Shown here: positions 55,780 through 64,000 of the stretch, in pieces
Layout: each line of letters opens with the position of its first letter
How positions within the stretch are numbered: the stretch's first letter is position 1
NCBI GenBank assembly: GCA_004154925.1
Contig: QJNS01000104.1
Span: forward strand, 62,001 to 126,000
Source: Monosporascus cannonballus
Lineage: Eukaryota > Ascomycota > Sordariomycetes > Xylariales
Direction of reading: 5' to 3'
Length of the DNA: 64,000 nucleotides
Position numbers and translations under genes: made by a program
Notes under the pieces: generated by a model
What the model saw: only the letters and a program-made list of their open reading frames with translations
The model's database searches: none
What the model was told of the DNA's origin: nothing

Positions 55780-58700
55780 GGCGAGCTCTGTCCAGGCGCT
55801 TTTCGGCGCGACGGGATTCTGAATAAATGTACAATTCACTTGGTAGAGAGAGATGAACCACGCCCGACATATATACGTTGAACTTACATAAAGCCGCGGT
55901 AGCTAATGGATTATGCATTTCTGGATAGTGATATCAATGATACGACCGAACTCGAGCTGTACCACGTGGGAAGCGAAAAACGGTTGAATTGGAATGTGAT
56001 TGTTCTGCCACGAACGGGCGTTGCGAATTTGTAGCAGGTCGGTCAGTCCGTCTTACAAGTCGGGATTCACCCGTCGGGATGTCGTTAAGGAGCTCCGTTC
56101 CTCGCCTCGTCGAGGTGGGACACTGCGATAATTATCGTGCGAATTGCCCAAGGATAAGATGCAACGTGATACCCAAGCAGAAACCGTCGGGCAGAGCTGT
56201 TTTATGTCTTCGTGATGACGGGCGGGACCCCTGAAGCCAAGGACCAGTTCCGGATCCGGGAAGAGCCGACTATTACGCCAGAGCCTGGAGCTCGCTCAGG
56301 CTGGTGGAGTTGCAATCGATTATGAGTACTGCATGCCGAGATCAGCATCCGGACTAGTAGGTAAGGGGCACAGCCTTGTTGGGGGCAGCGTCATAACGCG
56401 GACTGACGCATGTCTTGGCTTTGGGTACCCCACGGCTTGGGTCACCCCGGGGAGGAAGAGGCTAAAGAGCAGAGTCGGGGAGGAGGTCTATTACCTTGGT
56501 AAGGCGATATCGCGTACCTACGATTGGCCGATGGCGTTGGTCGGTGAGGCCGCTGGTTCTGGGCAAGTTATAAATGGAGAAGTAGTGTAGGTTGAATAGG
56601 TATATGCATAGTGGACCCGACGTTGCGGAACACCGCAGACGTTTTGTGAGGATCCGGGGTTTCACATTGATGTAGGTATAAGAATAACCCTCGTACCAGC
56701 CAGGAAACTTCCAGGGTGAATCAAGGCCCTTGCGCCCTGTAGACGAGAAGTCGCATTGGGGGATATTCCCCATCATGGCGTGGCGCCTTCCCCTGTTAGG
56801 TACTACTGGCTGACGAAACAGAATCTGGATAATGTGCTTACCGTGCAGCGGGCGCTAAATGAGCTTGCGACATGGATACCCACCTTGACGGACTGCAGCA
56901 CACCACAAGGGGGGTAGAGGTTGTCCATGCGTTTGCTTGATGTTTACCGTTGAGAATCTCGACATCCTGCCCCAATAATGGATCGGGATTAGCCTGGCAC
57001 TATTTGTCCTGTAAACCCGGGGGGGCACAGATCTCCCTCGACCTGACGTTGGCTGGCTGCACCATAAAGCCGAAGCACCAGTGAGATGAGATCATCGCGC
57101 TGTTTCTGGGTTCAAGTATAACACCGCCTTACCCGGACACCCTATACAGAGTACTTAATGGGATAGCAAAAGGCTATAAGCTGCGTCAGATCGGAACCCC
57201 TTGTAAAATGCAGTGTAAAGGTCTCCTACAAAAGCCACCGACGCACTACATACGCCTAGAGTCAAGCGGGCCAGTTATTTCCACCTCGCCGAATATCCAA
57301 CTCTGCTATAGCCAAGCCTTTCTCTTTATTCTTTTCCCCCTTGCAAACCGCACCAATTATACTAAGCTTGTTCTGGTTAATACATTTGGTTAGTTATGGA
57401 GAAGATAAAAATATTTTCATGGGGTTGACAGAAGGGGCTTAGGCATGGAAGATTGGGCGATGTGTAAGTAATTGGCCTGGAATTAGGGAGCTGACAAAGG
57501 CATGTATAATGCGGCTTGGTCCTAGCAAGGGCAGCTGCTAAGAATCGAGACCTCAGCTGAGCATGGGTGATTCGTAACTACCAACTCCATGGTATAATCA
57601 CCCAAAATAATACAAGGCTAGAAGGTGGATCTGCTCTCTATGTCATTTCCCTTTTTGGGGAATTTTTGATCGCCGCACTTACATAGTACATATCTCGAGG
57701 TCCACTTACGGCGCGAAGGGGCCTGTATCCTCTCTAACCACCATGAATTAGGTATAAACTGCAGGCACTAGGTCCCCATTACCGCGCCCTGGTAGGGCCG
57801 GCAATACCGTGTCGGTATTGTTGCCCTTGCGGGCTGGATCCCAACTGCCGCCGTTCGGTTGCGATAACCCACAGCAGGGCTAGGCTATGTATTCAACGAT
57901 TTAATCTCAACTGTTCGTGATCCGATCGTTCCATTCTGTTCAGCAATAACCGAGTTGTGAGAGCGTCGATTTGCGCATTACCCATCTCCAGTTTGCAAGC
58001 CACCCGTGCACTAGGGCCGAAGGACTCGATGCGCAAGACGTCCCTCGTCCATAGCTAGGCGGGCGAAGCGGTTCCAGTCCCGGCTTGTTCGAATCGAACG
58101 TATCATAAGTGCTGCACGTCCGGCAATATACCATTCCGGTGAACCACGTAGCCAGCAACCTACCTATCTACCCAAGAATGGCAGTGCTCGTGCGACATAT
58201 CACAGCATGCCACCCAGGCAGAGGCCGTGCCGTTATAGTTGACGGGCGGGCAGCGGGCTGAGGGAGAGGGGTGTGTTGGAACGGGACATGTATAATTATG
58301 TAACCACTATTTATTAGCCAGCCATGTGTGCGCCAGCGCTCCGTGGACCAGTCGTCCAGGCGGGAGGCGCGTAGATGAAACTTGAGAATATCTTGTTTCT
58401 TCGGGGGCCGGATTGCTAGACATATTCGGGGCTTTCGTGGTCGTATCGTGTGGTCGAACGCTACGACTGTCTGGTACGCGCTTGGCATTAACATATCCTC
58501 TCAGCCTCTCATATCAAAAGCACTGCAAGGTTCGCATAGGTTCTGCGATCAACACGATAATTTTTTCCTTAGAGCAACCCCTGTGTAAGCTCCGAAAGTC
58601 TATATGCATAATCAACTGTAATAATGAAGCGCCATCTATCGCCCCAGTGACGCTCCGTCAATCCAGCTCTATATTGCTCCGATGCTGACATGCAACGAAT

Positions 58701-58843
58701 GCACCCATAACCAAGGTTGCGCGGTCTGGCAGTTCTCCCCGCTTTCTTAGAAATCAGTATGACGATCCCATGACAATGACCGTATTCCCGCACCCCATCT
58801 GCCATAAGATCTGACACACCCCAAGCTCTGCGCGCAGACAAGA
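55780..58843. other. Gene-poor interval, no supported gene
   Basis: Three kilobases of normal composition with only short frames on both strands. I see no domain, no tRNA and no repeat. Confidence 0.5.
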
Positions 58844-60352
58844 TTACGCGTACTGATGCGTCAAGCCATCTTGAAACATGAACGAGCCTTTCTCCAGTAA
58901 GCTACTGGGTGCCACAAAAGTGAACCCGCCAAAGGGGTTATCCTTAAAACCATCCTTTGGGGATACAGGGCTCGACATTCCGCCATCAGTGACCATCGAG
59001 CTGAGCGACAACTCGGTGAATTCGGGGGAGAAGTTTTCCGCAAGCTCGGGATCGGTGATCATCGGCTTGATGGGTGGCTCCAGCTCCCTCGCGGCCAGCT
59101 TCTTCCAGTCGATCTTCTTGAAGAACCTGTGCGACTTGATCGTCTGCAAGTCCTTGGGCATGTTCGCGCCGAGTCGCTTCGTCGGGTTTTTGTTCAGCAG
59201 CCGCGTCAACAAGTCCTTAGCATCCGGCCCAAGGAAATACGGCAGGATAAGCTTTTGCTTCACGATGTTCTGCTGAATCTTGGCATGATTTCCGCCCCGA
59301 AAAGGCGGGTTACCCGTCATGAGATCGTAAGCTAGTGCCCCAAAAGACCACCAATCGACCACCTTCCCGTACTTCTGCCCAAGAACAACCTCGGGGGCCA
59401 TGTACTCCACAGTCCCAAGGATAGACTTGCAGCTGGAGTCGTCTTCGACGGCAACCTTTGAGAGGCCGAAATCCGTCAATAGGAGATGGCCCTGCGCATC
59501 CAGGAGGCAATTCTCGGGCTTCAAGTCTCGGTAGACTACTCCTAGGGTATCGTGGAGGTGAGATAGCGCAAGGACCATTTCTGCCATGTAGAATGCGGCA
59601 ACCGGCTCGGCGAACATCTTCTCGGTGTTGAGGTGGGTGAATAGCTCCCCGCCTTGTCCGTACTCGAGGATGAGGTACAGCTTCTCGTGGTCCTGAAACG
59701 CGTAGAATAGTTTAACAACGAATGGATGCCTATTGACCGACTCGAGAATCTGCCTCTCAGTCTTTGTCTGTTCAACGAGCTTCTTATGCACAACTACGGA
59801 AGCTTTCTTAAATTGCTTCTGTGCGTAGAGGCGACCGGTCGCCCGCTGCTTAACAAGAAGGACAGTGCCATAGGTTCCCTTTCCAAGACAGCGGAGAGGC
59901 TTGAAGTCCTCGGCCTGCATCTTGCGCGAAACAAGGCCGCCCTCAATCACAGCCGGCTTCTCGCGTACACTCTCGCTGACGAAGTCATTTTCCAACCGAA
60001 CCTCGTAGCTCGTCGATCCGCTTTCGGAGAGATCGTCGTCGCTGCTGCTCGTGTAGCGCTGTCGGCTGCTGCTCCTAGTAACCATAGTGCTTGCGCGCGA
60101 GTCGCCTAGGCTGAGGGGCTCCAGTTGCATGCGTAACTTGGCGATACCGCTAACGCGAGGAGAGCTGGTGCCGCGCAGGACGGGGCTGCAATTTGCGCTT
60201 ACCACATCATCGATACGAGCTCCACGACCCCGTCTTGCCGTGAGAGGTGGTGTGGCGCAGTAATCAGAATCATCGTCGCCGGATCCAACTGGGGTAGCGC
60301 CGAAACCACGCACGGTGGTCAGCGCAGGCGCCGCGGGCTGTAGCATGCTCAT
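58844..60352 (-). CDS. psk1: AGC kinase, Psk1/S6K-like
   Basis: One uninterrupted exon encodes 502 residues. A Ser-rich N-terminal 145 residues is followed by a kinase domain from about 150: GKGTYG glycine loop, catalytic Lys 179 in YAQK, YRDLKPEN with Asp 276, DFG at 294, and activation loop CKSILGTVEYMAPE with Ser 310 as the likely PDK1 site. The AGC tail has a turn motif (SSPVSP) and hydrophobic motif FGGFTF (474-479). There is no C2 domain, which separates it from Sch9. Overall it fits fission-yeast Psk1, a ribosomal protein S6 kinase acting under TORC1. The activation-loop Ser in place of Thr and Gln before the catalytic Lys are features of this branch as I recall it. The start is the ATG giving MSMLQPAAP. 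Confidence 0.88.
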   Translation of the reverse strand: MSMLQPAAPALTTVRGFGATPVGSGDDDSDYCATPPLTARRGRGARIDDVVSANCSPVLRGTSSPRVSGIAKLRMQLEPLSLGDSRASTMVTRSSSRQRYTSSSDDDLSESGSTSYEVRLENDFVSESVREKPAVIEGGLVSRKMQAEDFKPLRCLGKGTYGTVLLVKQRATGRLYAQKQFKKASVVVHKKLVEQTKTERQILESVNRHPFVVKLFYAFQDHEKLYLILEYGQGGELFTHLNTEKMFAEPVAAFYMAEMVLALSHLHDTLGVVYRDLKPENCLLDAQGHLLLTDFGLSKVAVEDDSSCKSILGTVEYMAPEVVLGQKYGKVVDWWSFGALAYDLMTGNPPFRGGNHAKIQQNIVKQKLILPYFLGPDAKDLLTRLLNKNPTKRLGANMPKDLQTIKSHRFFKKIDWKKLAARELEPPIKPMITDPELAENFSPEFTELSLSSMVTDGGMSSPVSPKDGFKDNPFGGFTFVAPSSLLEKGSFMFQDGLTHQYA

Positions 60353-61708
60353 GATGGTGGTCGTAAAAGTGATAGTACTGTCAAAGGTCGTGTGTATTCC
60401 TCCTGCTCACAACTTGCGGAGTAACATAAGTTTAGGTATAGAGATTGGTCCTCTAGGCTATCCCGAAGCAATAAGAATACAGCTCTAACGTCGTGGTGTG
60501 GATTCTCTCAACCCGCCCCGATTCAAGGGAGGCGTGAACCCCGTCGTCGCTCGGCGTCGGTTCGTAGTTCGCAGAGATAATCTCGAATGAAAGGCTGGCC
60601 AGCGGGTGCAATCATCTGGCTCTGGGAGAGGAATGAAGGAGAAAAATGGCCGTAGTTTCTTTGCTGATGCATTGGCAGTCGACGAGTTATTTCGCAATAA
60701 GATGTTGTACCGTATTGGTCCGTAATGGTTATTCACCAGATGGTGGTTGAAGGTGGGAGAAAGGACGGATGACAAGGCAATTGCACGAGAATTAAAATAA
60801 TGGCGGGCCAAAAGGACAGTGAGAGGACGGTACGTACCTGGACTCCTTGTTGTCTCTGGATGCATGTGATGTCCCCCCAGGGGGAAGTTAACAAATAAAA
60901 TTTCCACGCTTGCAACATTGGAACCTGGAAGTGGGCTTACCCGCTCGCTACATGCATTCACTTGCGGCTATATGCATATTTGTCCCGCTTATGAATGTAT
61001 ATTAACGCAGTAAAACAAGAAGGTATTATTCGACCAGCCGTCGAAAAACAGCTTAGTTGTCTTTAATTTTGAGTGCAGTTACCGAGTGCTAGCAGGGTAG
61101 TGTGACGGGCTGACGGCGCTAGTTCCCGTGCCTGACCGTGCCTCGCTAATGCCTTATTCGGTGGTGAGATGCCCTGTTTTACCTAATCCGGGTTTAAGCA
61201 ACCGCATGGGCTTCGTGAATCAGTAGCGGGACACTGTTCCTGAAGATCCCTGGCGTCGATCATTAATACCTCCGACCGAGCTCTAATTCCTGCTTCCTTT
61301 TGAAGGCCGAAATGACTTCATTAACTGCCTAGTCATACTCATAGAAGTATCCACGACCGCATATCTCAAACACTGCCACACGAATATATGTGAGGTTCTC
61401 GTTTAGACGCCAAAACGTTACAAGCAGCCTACGTACTGGGCAGAACTAGACTAATAACTCCCGGCCCTTTGAATGCCATCCTCCTGTCCAAATAAAGCTA
61501 TGGTTTGTGCAATTTATGAAACCAGGCGTGCTTTGGCATGTTTACGCTCCAAAGCTCGATTAACTACTAGGGACGTCCTTACCTACCTATGTACTTTTCC
61601 AGCTTTCCGCAGCCGACTAACTTATCATTCGTGGGCTTCATCATTCGCGGGCTTCATCATTCGCGGGCTTCATCATTCGTGGGGGAGCACCGAGCGTGCC
61701 CGAACACT
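60353..61708. other. Interval between the kinase and the transporter gene
   Basis: A 158-codon minus frame at 60485-60961 lies where the Psk1 5' leader should be. It has no domain content and was not called. The remainder shows nothing but the minisatellite at 61625. Confidence 0.45.
61625..61683. repeat. 16-bp minisatellite, 3.7 copies
   Basis: Tandem units TCATTCGYGGGCTTCA, just beyond the stop codon of the minus-strand transporter gene and therefore probably in its 3' untranslated region. Confidence 0.9.
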
Positions 61709-63354
61709 CTATTGTGGAATCACTTTACGCTGGAGAGGCTCCTTAATCACCACCTTAAATATCTCATAGTGACCCAGGCCGCTACACGGGCAAGCAAAAC
61801 GCAGAATAGCACACTTTGTGGCCCCGATTGCACCTTTGGCACCCGGTGTTAGCTCACTTTGGAAGAGTCGCCACAAGCCCAGGCCGCTCCCGACGAGAAA
61901 TGCACCAGCCCCCAACAAAGCAGAGCAGACCGTGATCCAAAACACTCCATTGCTACGCCTTGGTGATCTGTTAAGTCGTGAGAATATGAAGGGGAACAGA
62001 AGAAGCTGCTCTATATAGAGAAAGGCGTACGTCGCTACCGTACATCCTACCGAAGTCGTAATCCAAAGCCATGCATTAAGTTGGCCTCCAAACTCCTTTC
62101 GCCGCATATTAGTCGTGGACTTGACATCTCTACTCAGGCCTGACGGTGCACTTACCACAATATTCATCCCAAAGATGCCAGCGACCAATGTCAGCGGGAT
62201 GAAGAAAAACGCCAACTGGGTAAGCTTTCCGACGTTTTTTGCTTCCCTGATTGCTTCCTTGCTATCGATGATGCTCATGCTTGACATCAGCGCTTGCTGC
62301 AACCCCTCTATGCGGGGGATTATTGATTTTATAAGGGATTGTAAGTGGCGGTCCTTCGTGACAAGCGCGCCGGGAGCCTTGCTTAGATCTGCCCTGTCCC
62401 GCATGTAGGTTAATGACACAGACATCTCGAAGCATCGCAGTGTCCATTCATTCAAGAACATCCGGGACGATTGTAAACCACGTTGCACGAGCCTATCATC
62501 CGAAAGATGACTTTGAATATCGGAGAGAGCGTGAAGAAGCGGCGAAAGGACCAGGAGTGTTTCGTCCATAACATATTGGAAGATCAAGAGCTTGATGCTA
62601 TTGGCAAATTCGACGGCATCGCCATGGTACGATAGCTTCTCGATCCCGTTTGATATGCACTGTGCCGGACGTACAGCGCAAGCGGTTTCAGGAGTATTGG
62701 CCTTCTGTAATACTCGTCGTAGAGAGATACCCCCGGTGACTCTGTTCTCCGTGACATGTACTCTTTCAGGATCGAAGAAGATATGTCCTTTTGAAGCTAA
62801 CGCATGGGCTGGCGTACAGAACCTTTTATTCCGCAACACATACCGTTGAAGGTCCCATCATGAGTTGCGTATCAGAATATTATACTTGAACGCGCAGCAA
62901 CCTCAAGTTTCGTGGTCATATCCTTGGAGTCTCTCTCTGTATCTGGTTCAAGGCGATAATAGGGGCGATATGGTGAGGCTTGTCCAAGATCAAAATGCAG
63001 GACTGCCTCATCCAACCAGAGGCATTCAGCTTCGACGGAATCCCGAGACCACCATTTCGCAACGAACATGTGATAGTAGAAGATCTTAGGCCCGCAGTCG
63101 AATATTGAGTCTTCATAAAGGGCCGTCTCGAGAGATTCGCGAAGGTCGAAAGCATCGAGGTAGTGGCGGCCGCGCCATCTCCCGACCATATGGATCAAGG
63201 CGTTTTTGCCAGATGGATTAAGACTTCGAAGGCCCTCCCAATCCTCGTGGGCGGTTTTGGTATGCTCGCCATCCTCGAAGAGGTGGCAAATGACCTCTTC
63301 TTTACGTCGGGGGGTTTCATCACTAGCTCTACGTGGAAGCAAGATATCCTCCAT
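61709..63354 (-). CDS. CorA-like divalent cation transporter family protein
   Basis: The minus strand reads MEDILLPRRASDETPRRKEE from 63354, and continues into a second coding block containing IFFDPERVHVTENRVTGGIS. The C-terminal membrane region has LTLVAGIFGMNIVV, the GMN signature at the end of the first CorA helix, a second helix (WLWITTSVGCTVATYAFLYI) and a third hydrophobic stretch (WITVCSALLGAGAFLVGSGL). The family carries Mg2+ or related ions as pentamers; many fungal members of this type are uncharacterised. The two blocks are in different frames and an intron must lie at about 62,790-62,895. A donor at A|GTATAAT with acceptor GCCAG|CC keeps frame but is not certain. A late frameshift cannot be excluded. 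Confidence 0.75.
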
Positions 63355-64000
63355 GCCTTAGAATGAAAGGCAATGAGGAATTGATTATTATGACCGAAAG
63401 TGCGACCGACTAGACGTACTTAAGTAAATGGAAGCAGGCTGTGTTATTAATTGGTAACGGGCTTTATTGATATCAGGCAACCACTGCTAGCAGCTACTGA
63501 CGTTTCCCCTTCGCACCCGCAGCAAGGCCTGGACATGCACGCCGCACTGCAAGCCAATGGCAACTACATGGTAGCAATTACTACCCAGTACTGCCGTTGC
63601 GTTGGATTGTAGATATGGCATCGCGGAGCGCCCACATACCATTGGGCGAACATCAATAACTCCTCAGCGCTGCCAAGTTGGGGTCCGTCCTCCAGCACGT
63701 GTACCGTATGATTTGAGGAACTGTTGATTCTGCCAAGCTGAATATGGGCTTTAGGCCGCAGCAAGAGGCCCCAAGGGGTATTTTCACTCCTAGAAATTTA
63801 GGAACGGCGAGTTTTTGCACCACCATCCACGCTGCGGGTGGTAGGTCACAAAACCTTGGGACGCCACAAAAGGTTTAGGACGTAGGCTCACATGTAGGCG
63901 TTTTCTCTTTCGAAATCGGCTATGATACACAGGCGGCCAAAGCCGAATGATCTATCGAATCGGGCCTCGACGACATTTCGAGGTCGAGTTGTCGAGCACT
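63355..64000. other. Window end, no supported gene
   Basis: Only short frames and no recognisable product. It presumably includes the transporter's upstream region. Confidence 0.45.

Noticed and set aside
60485..60961. 158-codon minus frame as a separate gene
   Set aside because: No domain content, lies in the expected Psk1 leader, and looks like a chance frame in GC-rich sequence.

Overview
This is a nuclear window from a filamentous ascomycete (Pezizomycotina, probably Sordariomycetes). The evidence is genes with short GT-AG introns, fungal families (Sch9 and Psk1 kinases, Atp14, DUF4246, a DOMON-b561 protein), and a very AT-rich block whose repeat copies differ mainly by C-to-T and G-to-A changes. 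That pattern is the signature of repeat-induced point mutation (RIP).

Layout. Positions 1-19,600 are gene-bearing: a GFA/CENP-V-type zinc protein (217-772), an uncertain spliced gene (5465-5958), the AGC kinase Sch9 (6958-9732), mitochondrial ATP synthase subunit h/Atp14 rebuilt from three exons (12853-13606, minus), a family-16-type methyltransferase (13994-14776), a small secreted protein (16055-16333) and a DUF4246 protein rebuilt from four exons (16918-19011, minus).

Positions 19,644-42,446 are one Ty1/copia LTR retrotransposon of about 6.07 kb, inflated to 22.8 kb by insertions inside it. They are a Fot1-like TA-target DNA transposon, a solo LTR 'L', an 8-bp-TSD element 'X1' inside that L, a second inverted L inside X1, an 11.2 kb element 'X2' inside the second L, another solo L, and a 120-bp TG...CA mini-element 'S'. 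Every boundary was placed by a target-site duplication that I could read. A second copia copy (46,949-53,060) is nearly uninterrupted and serves as the empty-site control.

Between the two copia copies is a 4.5 kb island of ordinary sequence carrying an intact secreted M64-type metallopeptidase gene (43545-45605, seven exons). After the second copia come a DOMON plus cytochrome b561 membrane protein (54336-55779, minus), the Psk1/S6K-like AGC kinase (58844-60352, minus) and a CorA-like cation transporter (61709-63354, minus).

How the parts relate. Sch9 and Psk1 are the two fungal S6-kinase-like branches of the TORC1 pathway and sit about 50 kb apart here on either side of the transposon block. 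The other host genes look like independent housekeeping or secreted functions with no obvious operon-like or cluster logic. The most interesting material is in the transposon block: the X family, the S mini-elements, and a conserved tRNA-like cloverleaf and a flipped hairpin at the 3' end of the copia elements.
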